Shown: positions 42,846 to 52,229, numbered from the stretch's first letter. The stretch is DNA of 64,000 nucleotides from an uncultured Duncaniella sp. (GCA_910578515.1 CAJTQR010000001.1:806001-870000), one strand, 5' to 3'. Notes: a model not told the origin generated them from the letters alone. Numbers and translations: made by a program.

Positions 42846-43277
42846 CTATTTCAGGGGGAGGCAGGCGATGGGGCAGCCGGGGATGTTTTCGTCGGGGATG
42901 GGCGGCATGTTGGGATCAGCAACATACTTGAAGCCGCAGATTCGGGCGGTTAGGATGAGCCATTTGGAGAAGGCGTTCATCTCTTTGTAGAGGCGGTCGG
43001 CGAGCTCGGGATTGGGGCGTGTGCCGAGTTTGCGGTCGAAGACTACGGTCTCGACAATCATTGTCATGTCGGGGAGGTGGAGGTGGCCTTCGGAGCGTTC
43101 CCACAAGCGGATGAAGATGTTGTGGGTGTCGTCGCGGTAGCTGAGGGTTGCGCCGACGCAGTTCCAGTCGAGAGATACTTCTTCAGGGTCACCATCGAAT
43201 ACGAGGGCTACATAGTCACGGAGGTCGAGGTAGAAATCGTTGATTCTACGCTCGGTAAGGGTTGAGATACTTGTCAT
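42846..43277 (-). CDS. Hypothetical protein, paralogue 1 of an element-end family
   Basis: 143 residues from ATG 43277; the longer open frame upstream is shadow of the neighbouring gene. It shares with the next gene the blocks LDWNCVGAT, RLWERSEGHL, LPDMTMIVE, GFKYVADPN and CPIACLPL. Family not recognised. It may be cargo, perhaps for host interaction or entry exclusion, but that is a guess. It lies 14 bp from its paralogue and 19 bp above the terminator. Confidence 0.65.
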   Translation of the reverse strand: MTSISTLTERRINDFYLDLRDYVALVFDGDPEEVSLDWNCVGATLSYRDDTHNIFIRLWERSEGHLHLPDMTMIVETVVFDRKLGTRPNPELADRLYKEMNAFSKWLILTARICGFKYVADPNMPPIPDENIPGCPIACLPLK

Positions 43278-43291
43278 ATATATGGTGGGGG

Positions 43292-43702
43292 TTAAAGGGT
43301 TAAACATGCGATTTGACATTCTGTTACTTGGTTGTCGGCCTCTTCGGGCTGACGGTCGGGGTCGGCGATGTGGCGGAAGCCGTTGGCTTTGGCTGCCTCG
43401 CCTGTCCATTTGCACAGCACGAGTACGTTCTCCATGCTGTCGGCGACGGAGAATACATGGACGATGAGCGTCATGTCGGGTATGCCGAGGTAGCCGTTGG
43501 AGCGTTCCCAAAGACGATATTGGATGTTACAGCCGTTGCCGATGAATCGAGCTGTTGCGCCGACGCTGTTCCAGTCGAGCATCAGCTGGTCGGGGGTTGC
43601 ACAATAGTTCTCTTCCATGTACATGCAAAAGTCATAGAAGAAGGCCTTGATGCTCTTTTGAGCATTTGCCGAGATGGGGAGGTTTGATGTCATTCTTTTC
43701 AC
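43292..43702 (-). CDS. Hypothetical protein, paralogue 2 of an element-end family
   Basis: 136 residues (a second start at MTSN is possible). The blocks LDWNSVGAT, RLWERSNGYL, IPDMTLIVH, GFRHIADPD and CQIACLTL parallel those of the neighbour, so the pair arose by duplication. It overlaps the membrane protein gene by 4 bp. No known domain was recognised; no TM or signal peptide. Confidence 0.65.
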   Translation of the reverse strand: MKRMTSNLPISANAQKSIKAFFYDFCMYMEENYCATPDQLMLDWNSVGATARFIGNGCNIQYRLWERSNGYLGIPDMTLIVHVFSVADSMENVLVLCKWTGEAAKANGFRHIADPDRQPEEADNQVTECQIACLTL

Positions 43703-44514
43703 TTTTTGTTGGGGTTGTTCTGAGAATTAAGTTCGTTAATCTCATTGTTAAGGCGGTCCCGTTCAAGAGTCGAGCGGCGGAGTTGCTCCATGCGCTGCTC
43801 ATGTTCTGTGACCATCTTGCGGATGTTACTCACTCTGTCTGGGTCTTGAAACCAGACCTCGATGCTGTCGAGTCCGACGCTTGATACGCTGCCATTCATC
43901 TGGATAAGACGATATTTAAGGTCGGTGTCAGTGTACTTATCCATGTCATGACTCTGGATTATAATCCATACGCCGAGAAAAATGCTGATGATGAAGCTGG
44001 TGACCACGCAAGCGAAACATTTCCATGAGTTGATGTCAAACTTGATGGTTTTCTCAACTTTCTGTACTTTGGGCCCAGCATTGACGGCGGCAGTGTTAGA
44101 CTTGACAGCCGCTTCTAATTTGGTAATAGTCGTGCCCAACGTTCTCATAGCCTTTGCCGTTTCGGAATCTTTCTTTTCAATTTTGGTTCCGAGGTCAGTA
44201 AAGTTTTGAGAGTAGTCCTTTGGCTTAGGAATGCCCGACAAATCGGGTTCCGGTGCCACAACCTTGAACTGAACTTTTTTGAGGCAGTTGGAAATAATGT
44301 CCTCAAAGAACTTGGCGTTATAGTCGTTAGTCTGAACCTGTGAGCCATCAGACTGTTTGGCTTGACCTTTCTCAAACTTGTTGCACAGCTCCTCGAAGAA
44401 CATATAGACAGTGTTGATGTCGATATTCTTGGGGCTTGCAGTCGCGTTTGAGGAAGTGGTCGGGAGCGCTGGATTCTTACTGGCTTCTCCCTGAGATGTT
44501 GTGAAGGTGTTCAT
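43699..44514 (-). CDS. Coiled-coil protein with one membrane segment
   Basis: The protein has 271 residues. A low-complexity N-terminus is followed by a coiled coil (about 95-145), one hydrophobic segment WKCFACVVTSFIISIFLGVW (near 167) and a second coiled coil at the end (EHEQRMEQLRRSTLERDRLN). It starts on the last base of the relaxase stop codon and occupies the place of the membrane protein 23129-23656 in copy A. Perhaps it tethers the relaxosome or helps mating-pair contact. Confidence 0.65.
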   Translation of the reverse strand: MNTFTTSQGEASKNPALPTTSSNATASPKNIDINTVYMFFEELCNKFEKGQAKQSDGSQVQTNDYNAKFFEDIISNCLKKVQFKVVAPEPDLSGIPKPKDYSQNFTDLGTKIEKKDSETAKAMRTLGTTITKLEAAVKSNTAAVNAGPKVQKVEKTIKFDINSWKCFACVVTSFIISIFLGVWIIIQSHDMDKYTDTDLKYRLIQMNGSVSSVGLDSIEVWFQDPDRVSNIRKMVTEHEQRMEQLRRSTLERDRLNNEINELNSQNNPNKK

Positions 44515-45449
44515 TATACAGATCTTCCTTTTTTAGGTTTACGCCGGCGACTCTTGAACCATGTTGTTTCCGTAATCGGTACATTATCGCCGCTTGAATG
44601 AAGTTGAAATAAGTTTAGACCGAGACTGAAATCCTGCGACTCGTCTCTGTACTCCTGTTGTGGAGCGTGAAATTGCTGTGGTATAGGCTTCTGACGTTCC
44701 GGCTGAGGCTTTATTCTTGGCTTGTTGGCCTCCAAAGCACGAATCAACTTGGAGTAGCTGCACGACTTGTCAATCTTCGAGCCGTTGAACGCATACTTAC
44801 CCATCTTGAAGCGTATGCCCTGCACCTTGTTGGTGCTTCCGTTGTTGATGAGGGTACATTCTACACCGTGGCTCTCAACAGCCGCGATGAAGCTGTTGAA
44901 ATCAGTGTGTCGTGGCAATTCAGCTTTGATGATGTCGAAAATCCGATAACGTGTTCTATCCGGCTCACGTAGGCGGTTGCGTTTGACATTCTCTTTGCCG
45001 GGAGCCATGTAGAGTCCTTCTCGCTCGGTAATATCCCGACAAATCCGCTGGCTGCGGAAACGCTCGTTGCTATCTGATATAGTCTTGCCGGAATTGCTGA
45101 CACGGTTGAAAACGATATGGCAATGAGGATGCTCCCGGTCATGGTGACGAACAATCACAAACTGAGTGTCACGGATACCCATTCTTTCCAGATACTCAAG
45201 CGCAATTTGCCGCATATAGTCATTGCTCATGCGTGGAGCATCATTGGGTGAAAAGCTCAGCACAGTGTGCCCGACATTCTTAGTCAGCCTCGGATTCATC
45301 TCGGCTTGTGCCTCGAAGCTATGGGTAATGCTGTCAATCGAGTCGAGCATCAGACCATCAGCGGCGATGATTTCTGCACCTTTCTTGTCATTTAGAACGT
45401 ATGTAACCGCACCTCTGAACTCCTGACCTTTCTTCAACTTCGACATCAT
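44514..45449 (-). CDS. Relaxase (MobA/VirD2-like)
   Basis: The protein has 311 residues. The three-His motif is IVRHHDREHPHCHIVFNRV near 105, and the early tyrosine/serine-rich block is GHTVLSFSPND near 61. The C-terminus is basic with a proline/glutamine linker. It nicks oriT and pilots the DNA. It overlaps mobC by 4 bp. It is a different relaxase type from that of copy A. Confidence 0.85.
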   Translation of the reverse strand: MMSKLKKGQEFRGAVTYVLNDKKGAEIIAADGLMLDSIDSITHSFEAQAEMNPRLTKNVGHTVLSFSPNDAPRMSNDYMRQIALEYLERMGIRDTQFVIVRHHDREHPHCHIVFNRVSNSGKTISDSNERFRSQRICRDITEREGLYMAPGKENVKRNRLREPDRTRYRIFDIIKAELPRHTDFNSFIAAVESHGVECTLINNGSTNKVQGIRFKMGKYAFNGSKIDKSCSYSKLIRALEANKPRIKPQPERQKPIPQQFHAPQQEYRDESQDFSLGLNLFQLHSSGDNVPITETTWFKSRRRKPKKGRSV

Positions 45450-45805
45450 AGGCCAAAATGTTTGAGGGCATTGTCAAGGCGGGCGCAAAGCTCACGGTTC
45501 ATCTGCGCAGCGAACGTATATCCGTCCCGGTTGGCGACGTGTGCCGTCTGGTTGAGATTGTTTTTCATACCGCATACGTCGCGCCGGAATTCAGCAAGTT
45601 CGGGTGTCATCCGTTCCTTTACCACGGAGTGGGCAACGCTCTGCCGGATATACTCTGTCGGGGTCAGCCCGGCTTGTCCGGCCTTGGTCAAAAGGTCGAA
45701 CTTCTCCGCCGTGCAGACTTTCAAAGTGAAGCGGTAACGCCTCTTCTCTGTGGCTGATTTTGGAGGTCGGCCACCTTTCCTCTTTGGAGATTTCTCATTC
45801 GTCAC
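45446..45805 (-). CDS. MobC-like mobilisation accessory protein
   Basis: About 119 residues from the GTG at 45805 (TNEKSPKRKGGRPPK); the open frame runs to a TTG at 45880 but lies in the presumed oriT. An RHH-like part is RYRFTLKVCTAEKFDLLTKA, and the MobC tail is FRRDVCGMKNNLNQTAHVAN. It binds oriT with the relaxase in related elements. Confidence 0.75.
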   Translation of the reverse strand: MTNEKSPKRKGGRPPKSATEKRRYRFTLKVCTAEKFDLLTKAGQAGLTPTEYIRQSVAHSVVKERMTPELAEFRRDVCGMKNNLNQTAHVANRDGYTFAAQMNRELCARLDNALKHFGL

Positions 45806-46164
45806 TTGCGAGAAAATTAGAAGGTAATTCGCCACAGGTGGCGACTGGTTGATAAATAGTTTTAGACCGACGGGATGCAAGTTTAGCCAAGCCGCCGGAG
45901 GTGGTCTTCGGCGGGTTTTGGTTGTCCCAAAACACTAACTTGCTCCTGTCACTGTAATATCCACTGCGAGTCTTCGGCATTACGAAGTACCGATGAGAAA
46001 AGCAGAGTCTGAGAAGCAGTCTCTGCCCTGATTCCATACCCTTTTGATACTCGGATGGTGTAGCTCTGCAAGCCATCGGAGTGTCAAATCGAAGAGTACC
46101 GCAGTTTCGGCAGTTTACGCAGTTTCTAAAGTCAAACTGCTGAATCTGATGATACTGCATGAGG
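45806..46164. other. Noncoding gap, candidate oriT of copy B
   Basis: 359 bp between mobC and the DUF3987 gene. Contains a hairpin CCGCCG...CGGCGG (45892-45914) and other short inverted repeats. A 130-codon ORF crossing it has poor protein character and was not accepted. Position next to mobC supports oriT; the nick site is unknown. Confidence 0.4.
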
Positions 46165-47532
46165 TCAGAGTTTGATATAATTCCCATGCTTCGACTTTTG
46201 AAAAAGTTTGCCGTTGAAGTTCTTCAGAAACTCCATGAGCGCACGCTCCGACATGCCGTTTTCCGCAGCCACGGCGATAGCACTCCCAGTAGTAAATTCC
46301 GGAGGTAAGGCGGTGACAATGGCCAACTGCTGTGCGGTGAGCGAAAGCTCTTTGAGAATTGTCTGAACTTTCTTGGCGGATTCCATAAAGTATTCAGCAA
46401 GGGTAATGGCTCTCTCAACTGAAATCAGGTCAATGACATCTTTTCCAGCATCATTGCAAGACCATCGTGCCATTTGTATTATCAGGCAGAATCGGATGGC
46501 GTATATCTGCAATTTGCAATAGATGCCGACAAGGGTCTCGTTAGGTTCTGTATCGCATTTGTCTGACAAGCCATGCTGCCACTCAAAAAGCCTTTCAAGG
46601 GATTCTTCAGCAAAGGGGACGATGACAGGCAAAATGTCGTTGTTTTCATCGTAGGCACATTCAATGCACATCAATCGCGATAGAATATTTTGCCATTCAT
46701 TGGCGACATCAAATGATGGCTGCTTCATCGACCATCTGGTTGACATCTCATGTTTGAGTATCACGAAAAGTATGCGGTCAATGAATCCGTTTGCCGAGCG
46801 TTCACCTTTGGCGAGTTCCGAAAGGATGCGTTTTTGCATAGTACCGATAACGGATATGAACGGTCGCTTGATGAAGATGGAACTGCGGGAACTCTTGCGG
46901 TCGGACATAGTAGGCTTAGCACTGAATACCGAAAGCCAAAACTGCTCCTCAGATCCGTTGTTGTAGCGGTTGAAGTTTTTGACCCATGCTGAAAGCTCGT
47001 CTGAAAGAAGACACAGACCACGGCGATTTTGAGAATGAATGAGACTCAGACCCTCCGGCGTTATATCAGAAACCAGAAATCGGTGGCGGACAGGTTCACG
47101 GGGGCAGACGTCAATACCTTTTTCTGCACGTTCCTTCCGGCTCATATCCAATTGGTCCTGATATTCCAGATACTGTTTCTCAAAAATTCTGTTTTGCTCG
47201 TAGTCATGCTCCACAAACGGACGCATGGCGAAACTCAACGGATGGCTCTTGTTGGCTCCGGGTCTGCCGATTAGTGCCATATACAGAATGGCGCTTTCGT
47301 CCCAACCCTCTTTCATCCTCGCAAGATGAGTGTTGCCCACCGCGACTGAAACAGCAACCAGCATCGCCGCTCCGACATAGTCGATAGGGAATCCATAGCA
47401 ATCGTTTACCTCCCTGATGATTTTCTGAATTTTCGAAGGAAAGATGCTGATGGGGAAACCGCTGCCGGTCAGATTGACGCTGAGGTCAATGGCTTTGTCG
47501 AGAATGAGTTGAGGTGTAGATTTCTCACTCAT
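46165..47532 (-). CDS. DUF3987 primase/helicase-like replication protein
   Basis: The protein has 455 residues. YGFPIDYVGAAMLVAVSVAV (near 43) and a Walker A-like MALIGRPGANKSHPLSFAM near 83 are typical of DUF3987 proteins on Bacteroidota mobile elements; LCLLSDELSAWVKNFNRYN near 173 is the second conserved block. Probably helps element replication. It overlaps the HTH gene by 4 bp. Confidence 0.8.
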   Translation of the reverse strand: MSEKSTPQLILDKAIDLSVNLTGSGFPISIFPSKIQKIIREVNDCYGFPIDYVGAAMLVAVSVAVGNTHLARMKEGWDESAILYMALIGRPGANKSHPLSFAMRPFVEHDYEQNRIFEKQYLEYQDQLDMSRKERAEKGIDVCPREPVRHRFLVSDITPEGLSLIHSQNRRGLCLLSDELSAWVKNFNRYNNGSEEQFWLSVFSAKPTMSDRKSSRSSIFIKRPFISVIGTMQKRILSELAKGERSANGFIDRILFVILKHEMSTRWSMKQPSFDVANEWQNILSRLMCIECAYDENNDILPVIVPFAEESLERLFEWQHGLSDKCDTEPNETLVGIYCKLQIYAIRFCLIIQMARWSCNDAGKDVIDLISVERAITLAEYFMESAKKVQTILKELSLTAQQLAIVTALPPEFTTGSAIAVAAENGMSERALMEFLKNFNGKLFQKSKHGNYIKL

Positions 47533-47912
47533 AGGCGACAGGATTTGTTTCTACCTCCGGGACGAAGACCCTTGTTCATCTCGGCTACCATCTCGTCATA
47601 GGCTTGCGCTTGAGATTTCGGTTTGCCCGATGCCATATAATCGAGCAACTCGCTTCGGATAAAGCGCCAGCCTTTGCCGCCGGGATTCTTGTAACCCGGA
47701 ACAACGCCGTTTCGCGCCTTATTATAAAGAGTGTTCTTACACTCTCCGAGCAATGCGCACGCCTCTTTAGTGGATATGAATTCAGGCGCGACTTGTTGGG
47801 GTGGGGAGAGCGAGTTGCGCAACTCCCTCAGTTCACCGAGCAGGCTTGTTACCAGCGCGGTCAGATAAGTCACAGCTTCGGGCAACTTATCAAAGGTGAT
47901 GGATGTTTCCAT
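47529..47912 (-). CDS. HTH_17 DNA-binding protein
   Basis: 127 residues from ATG 47912 (METSITFDKLPEAV); the frame is open further up, but this start matches that of the copy A homologue (MEKDQLTFNDLPTVV). The HTH is ISTKEACALLGECKNTLYNK near 50-70, with the wing GWRFIRSELLDYM. Coupled to the DUF3987 gene (4 bp overlap). Likely excisionase or replication accessory factor. Confidence 0.75.
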   Translation of the reverse strand: METSITFDKLPEAVTYLTALVTSLLGELRELRNSLSPPQQVAPEFISTKEACALLGECKNTLYNKARNGVVPGYKNPGGKGWRFIRSELLDYMASGKPKSQAQAYDEMVAEMNKGLRPGGRNKSCRL

Positions 47913-48110
47913 AAATTTGCAACCGAACCCTTGGGAAAACGGCACGCCGACATGGCGTATCCGTGTCAAGGATTCGGTTGCAAAATTACAGGGAGAAATA
48001 AGGGAGAACAATAGGGTCTGAACCGACTCTAAAGTGTCTCCAAAACGTCTCTGAAGCTATAAATCAGTACTTTTCTCCGGAGAAATTGAACGGAGATGGT
48101 TTGGAGATGG

Positions 48111-49382
48111 CTACCAGTCTCTCTCAACGGCCAAAGAGTCTCCGGGACTCCAAGGTGCAGGCTCGTTACTTTTTTGATTACGCTTTTCGCTCCGTTCAAG
48201 CATAGCATAGATGAAATCATCATCTGCCGGTTCATCATTGGTATCTTCCCATTCGTCCTCTTCATCCTCATAATCATCATATCGTTTAGGTTTTGATTTA
48301 TGAGTATCTCTGACCGACCGGTTGTTCTCTTCTTGAATGGGGGCAGACACTTGAGTCTTGGTGATAGGCTCACTTTCGCCTTCCGCCTTCTTCCGGGTCA
48401 TCTTTTCATAATGTTCCTGACCTCTTTCAAACTTCTTCTGTTTCTGTTCTTCCTCGTACTCTTTCGCCATTTGTTGAGCATTCTGTTCTTTTTTGCGCTC
48501 TATACGGCTTCTGTAGTTGGGACTGAATTCTTTATTTATTTTGATAATGCCCCGGTCTGCATCAAGGGTCAGTTTCCCTTTGATTGTCTTTAATTGGAGA
48601 TCATCAAAATGGTCATGGAATGTGCTTTGCAGGAAGTATGCAGCCTGAGGACCACTCTTGCTAAAGAGTTGTTGCATATTCCAGCCATAGTGATACAGGT
48701 CTGTTTTGGTAATAGGAGAATGAGTTTCCACTTTTTTGTGGACAGTCTCACTTGCAGATAATACCGACCACGTCTTATTACCAGCTCTCTGAAACTTCGA
48801 TAACCGGCTTATGAGTATCTCCAGATTTTCTTTGGTCATATATGGGCCAAGTACTTCGATTGTGTATAAACACGCCTCTTGGAATGTACGTTGCAATCCT
48901 GCTTCAATTTCGTTAGCGGCATTGGCAGCAACATTCGATAAGTCAAGCATATTTTCGTTGATAGTCTTGACTAATTCCTCTTTATCGTCAGATGCCTTCT
49001 CTGCCTTGACTGCCAAAACCTCAGTCAACAGCATTCTTGCATCCTCTCTCGTAAGAGGTTGACTCTCGGTCGTTGGCTGTTCAATTTCGGAGTTTTTGTT
49101 CTCATTCGTTGAAGTGTCCATACTTGTAGCGGTCTGCGGAGTTATTCCGCGTTTCTTCCAACTCTTCTTGACAAAGAAGTCCGTGAGTTCCTTTATCCCT
49201 TCATGGATAAGGAAATAAACACCTATGCAACTTGCCAATACCATAAAAAAGAAGAAATTGGCATTTAAGTCAGTGTGACCTTCACTGACAATCTTGTTTC
49301 TCACCGCAAACGCAAAGAAGAGACTCATTAGAGCTACGAAGAATAGCATCAGCGGATTGTGGCCTTTAATCAGGTCTTTCAT
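48111..49382 (-). CDS. Two-TM membrane protein with long charged C-terminus
   Basis: About 423 residues from ATG 49382. Hydrophobic segments are PLMLFFVALMSLFFAFAV and FFFFMVLASCIGVYFLIHEG. The middle helix region (PYMTKENLEILISRLSKFQR) is related to the copy A protein 27145-27912. The C-terminal 130 residues are highly charged, with acidic blocks (YDDYEDEEDEWEDTNDE). Placed right after the integrase in both elements. Function unknown. Confidence 0.7.
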   Translation of the reverse strand: MKDLIKGHNPLMLFFVALMSLFFAFAVRNKIVSEGHTDLNANFFFFMVLASCIGVYFLIHEGIKELTDFFVKKSWKKRGITPQTATSMDTSTNENKNSEIEQPTTESQPLTREDARMLLTEVLAVKAEKASDDKEELVKTINENMLDLSNVAANAANEIEAGLQRTFQEACLYTIEVLGPYMTKENLEILISRLSKFQRAGNKTWSVLSASETVHKKVETHSPITKTDLYHYGWNMQQLFSKSGPQAAYFLQSTFHDHFDDLQLKTIKGKLTLDADRGIIKINKEFSPNYRSRIERKKEQNAQQMAKEYEEEQKQKKFERGQEHYEKMTRKKAEGESEPITKTQVSAPIQEENNRSVRDTHKSKPKRYDDYEDEEDEWEDTNDEPADDDFIYAMLERSEKRNQKSNEPAPWSPGDSLAVERDW

Positions 49383-49532
49383 TCGATTTTTATAACTCTT
49401 AAATTGTGCTGAATTTTGTAAACAAGAATAAAACACCATGTTTTCCGCTATTGTTCGCTATCCCAAATGTTAAAAATGCCACCTCGCATTTCTGCAAGAT
49501 GGCATTTCCAAACAGACTTGAAAGGATGGTGA

Positions 49533-50642
49533 CTATTTGAGCGTGATGGCGTTGGAAGCCTCGCGCTTCTTCTCTCCGACCACTTCGGCATAGATCTGAG
49601 TCGTTCTGACGCTGCGGTGAGTAAGCATCTTTGACACGACATATACATCAATACCCAATGAGATAAGGATGGTGGCGAATGAGTGGCGTAAGCAGTGGAA
49701 CGACAACTTTTTTGTTATCCCGGCAGACTTTACCCAATTCTTGAAAGCATGTTGAGCCATTGAGCGTTTGAAGCCTTTGAAAACAAGACCGTCACCTCGT
49801 TCACCACAATATTGCAGTGCTTCCTCACTGATAGGGAGTGTAGCCTCTGTTTCTGTTTTCTCAGTGCAGAGTCTGATGCAGTGACCGCCGTCGGGACTGC
49901 GCTCGATATTCTCCCATTTGAGTTGAAGAAGGTCGCTCAGTCGAAGACCTGTGAATAATCCGAACATTGAGGCTCGCTTCAACACTGGAATGTCGCATTG
50001 AGAGTTTGCGAGAATCTTCATCTCCTCCAATGTGATATACTCCTTCTTGACCTCCTGCCATTTGAGACCATCAAGGAAATCATTGACATTTTCAAGCAGA
50101 AGCTTCTCCTTGTATGCCATCTTCAAAAGGCAACGGAATGTTGACCAATACCCGGCGGCAGAGTTAGCCGACAGTGGTATCTTCTTTTCCGGATGGCGCA
50201 GTGAGTAGGCTATGAGAAGATAGTCACGGAAGTCCTCGCACAGGCTCACGGTGACATCTCCGAAAGTGCATTGACCTCCGGTGAAGTTCTTGAAATGGAG
50301 ATACACACTCATCCATTTGTCATACTTGCTCTTGGCTTTCTTCTCGAAGTAGGCGAGGAAATCCTGCTTCTGCTTTGTCTTGTCGAGAAAACCGAACTGT
50401 TCATTTATCAGACTCTGATAACGGATGCAACGTATGGCCTCGGCCTTTTCCTCCATTTCTTGATTGAAACGACGTTGCATTTCGTTGGTGGGGTTCGCAA
50501 AGATGACGATGCCGAGAGTCTCGCGGCGTGTCATCTTGTTAGTGTGCGGATTGCGTATCGCCGGGTAATAGTCAAGATACAGCGATAGCTTTCCTCCGGC
50601 GTAAGGACGCTTGCGGAGGAATACTTTGGTACATGTATTCAT
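49533..50642 (-). CDS. Tyrosine integrase of mobilisable element copy B
   Basis: The protein has 369 residues. Catalytic boxes: Arg in FTGLRLSDLLQLKW (near 230), HxxR in FHCLRHSFATILI (near 318), His in MLTHRSVRTTQIYAEV (near 342) and the Tyr in that block. The arm region is FLRKRPYAGGKLSLYLDYYP. It aligns with the copy A integrase and with the pseudogene at 5.7-6.1 kb. Confidence 0.9.
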   Translation of the reverse strand: MNTCTKVFLRKRPYAGGKLSLYLDYYPAIRNPHTNKMTRRETLGIVIFANPTNEMQRRFNQEMEEKAEAIRCIRYQSLINEQFGFLDKTKQKQDFLAYFEKKAKSKYDKWMSVYLHFKNFTGGQCTFGDVTVSLCEDFRDYLLIAYSLRHPEKKIPLSANSAAGYWSTFRCLLKMAYKEKLLLENVNDFLDGLKWQEVKKEYITLEEMKILANSQCDIPVLKRASMFGLFTGLRLSDLLQLKWENIERSPDGGHCIRLCTEKTETEATLPISEEALQYCGERGDGLVFKGFKRSMAQHAFKNWVKSAGITKKLSFHCLRHSFATILISLGIDVYVVSKMLTHRSVRTTQIYAEVVGEKKREASNAITLK

Positions 50643-50744
50643 CTGTGTGGGGGATTAAAATTTGACACAAAGTAAGCATGAGAATCGAGGGAGAACAATA
50701 GAGTCCGGATGCTCTCCGATGTATCTCCAAACCATCTCCATAGG

Positions 50745-51644
50745 CTATAACTCCGGTGATTTCAAGAGATTATCCAATTCACTCCGGAGAATATGAGTGT
50801 ACTTGCCCTTCTTCACACGGGTGATGTTATAATACTTCAGATAGTGGTGCAACTGGTCGCGTGTCAGCCCATATTTCTCCATCGCTTCCGGATATGTGTA
50901 ATACTCCGGTTCTTTCGGTTCAACCGCACCTTTGGCTAAATCGAAATGATATTTGGAGTAGAATGTAGCTGCACCGACTTTCTTCTTGGGGATTACCTCC
51001 TTTGACACCAGACAGTATATCGCCGACAGTGTCATCCCATATCGCGCCTGAATCTCAGCTGCGGTGTACCACTCAGATATTTCATCAGTGGGCTGTTGTT
51101 TTACGAAGTAAGCGTCAACATGCTTCCGGCTCCAAAGGGTCTTGCCACGTTGCTGAGTCTTCGGCCACTTCTCCCTCTTGGCTATCTCATAGAGCCCCGA
51201 ATTGGATATGCCATACTTCTCCTGCACCTCCTTCGATGTGTAGAATTCGGTGATGGGGGTGGGTACTTTTGTCTCTGTCACTTGCTCAACTCTGAGAATG
51301 TCAAACAAAGCATCAATATCTGCCCGTCTAATAAGAGTCTTCCTTTTCAATTTCCAAACTTTCACTACACCTCGATTGATGTAGTTGTAGATTGTCATGT
51401 GGCAAACTCCAAGAAGTATTGCCGCTTGGGTTGGTGTCAAGAACTCTTGTGTCGCCACATCTGCTCGTCCTGACTGCTGATGCTCGTATTCCTGCTGATA
51501 GGATTCAAGCCGAGATTGACGTTTCCTCTCCTTGTATGCCAGCCCCGAACATCGGTGGCTACAATACTCTGTTGATGTCTTGCGAGCGATGAACTCACTT
51601 CCACACCAACGGCATTTCTTTTTGATTTCAATGTTACTGCTCAT
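50745..51644 (-). CDS. Zinc-ribbon protein with four HTH repeats (Xis-like regulator)
   Basis: The protein has 299 residues. The zinc ribbon is CRWCGSEF with YCSHRC (11-32). An HTH_17 domain (FLTPTQAAILLGVCHMTIYN) is followed by three repeats: EFYTSKEVQEKYGIS, EWYTAAEIQARYGMT, EYYTYPEAMEKYGLT. It is a sister of 29314-30192 and of the truncated gene at 6222-6830. The phased GTAAA array lies 56-86 bp above its ATG. Confidence 0.75.
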   Translation of the reverse strand: MSSNIEIKKKCRWCGSEFIARKTSTEYCSHRCSGLAYKERKRQSRLESYQQEYEHQQSGRADVATQEFLTPTQAAILLGVCHMTIYNYINRGVVKVWKLKRKTLIRRADIDALFDILRVEQVTETKVPTPITEFYTSKEVQEKYGISNSGLYEIAKREKWPKTQQRGKTLWSRKHVDAYFVKQQPTDEISEWYTAAEIQARYGMTLSAIYCLVSKEVIPKKKVGAATFYSKYHFDLAKGAVEPKEPEYYTYPEAMEKYGLTRDQLHHYLKYYNITRVKKGKYTHILRSELDNLLKSPEL

Positions 51645-51699
51645 ATTTCACATTTTCGGTGGTTATTTCGCCAGTTATTTCGCCGAAAGTGTATATGGG

Positions 51700-51730
51700 C
51701 GTAAACCGACGTAAATCTACGTAAACATCG
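51700..51730 (+). repeat. Helically phased GTAAAY array (copy B)
   Basis: GTAAAC, GTAAAT and GTAAAC begin at 51701, 51711 and 51721, exactly 10 bp apart. Same place and phasing as the array at 30244-30279. The rest of 51645-52260 holds a terminator, the shared 13 bp at 51914-51926 and the ATPase promoter; no gene is supported. Confidence 0.7.
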
Positions 51731-51843
51731 TCCACAACCTTTCGTTGCCCGATTGCGGCTCATTGCTATTCGCTACAAATCGGGTACAAAAAAGCAGGTG
51801 AAAAGGGGTGAGAAGTGGTTTTATTGAGCAGCAAGCACGAAAA

Positions 51844-51869
51844 AAGTCGCCCGATAACGAGCGACTTTT
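51844..51869. terminator. Terminator-like hairpin at the right end of copy B
   Basis: AAAGTCGC (51844-51851) pairs with GCGACTTT (51862-51869) over a 10 nt loop, with A and T runs on the two sides. Confidence 0.7.
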
Positions 51870-52195
51870 CAATAGTTTATGCTATTTATTACCAAATGGT
51901 GACAATCATCTATTTGCCGATGCAGTTTGGGAAGGGGGTTAAGTGTCAAGCGTTTGCCGTTTAACTGGTTCAAGCCATCTCGCAGAAAGTGGCTGAATTG
52001 AAAATCGCGGGTGGAAACTTAGCGCAGGTCAGCGAAGCTGGTGCGCATTGCCGTAAGCAAAGTTATCCATCGCAAAGTAAACGCAGTAGCAATTTCATCA
52101 TATCCGGGGCTGTCTCAGCTCCATTATGTGTAACCGTATCAGTTGCTTATTTCAATGGCAAAGTTAGCGATTGTCAGACAAATAACCAAATTAGA

Positions 52196-52227
52196 TTTGT
52201 GCGTTCAGGAGAAATTTATTAATTTTG
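52196..52227 (+). promoter_or_regulatory. Consensus promoter of the second AAA ATPase gene
   Basis: TTTG (52196-52199), 20 bp, TAATTTTG (52220-52227): exact fit to the Bacteroidota consensus, 33 bp before ATG 52261. Confidence 0.75.
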
Positions 52228-52229
52228 TC

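Larger units (their letters stand above)
42791..51930 (-). mobile_element. Mobilisable integrative element, copy B
   Basis: Ten minus-strand genes in the same order as copy A plus two small paralogous genes at the end. Shared with copy A: zinc-ribbon/HTH protein, integrase, two-TM protein, HTH_17 protein, phased GTMAA array, and a shared 13 bp near the right end (51914-51926). The replication gene (DUF3987) and the relaxase are of other families. No conjugation apparatus is present, so transfer would need a helper. Ends are approximate. Confidence 0.65.

Noticed and set aside
43278..43511. N-terminal extension of the 42846-43277 gene
   Set aside because: Arg-rich out-of-frame translation of the neighbouring paralogue; ATG 43277 is the natural start.
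45795..46187. 130-codon minus-strand ORF between mobC and the DUF3987 gene
   Set aside because: It crosses the mobC start and the expected oriT, has odd composition and no domain; taken as chance ORF over a noncoding region.
51989..52222. 77-codon plus-strand ORF before the second ATPase
   Set aside because: It covers the promoter of the ATPase gene and has no protein-like pattern.
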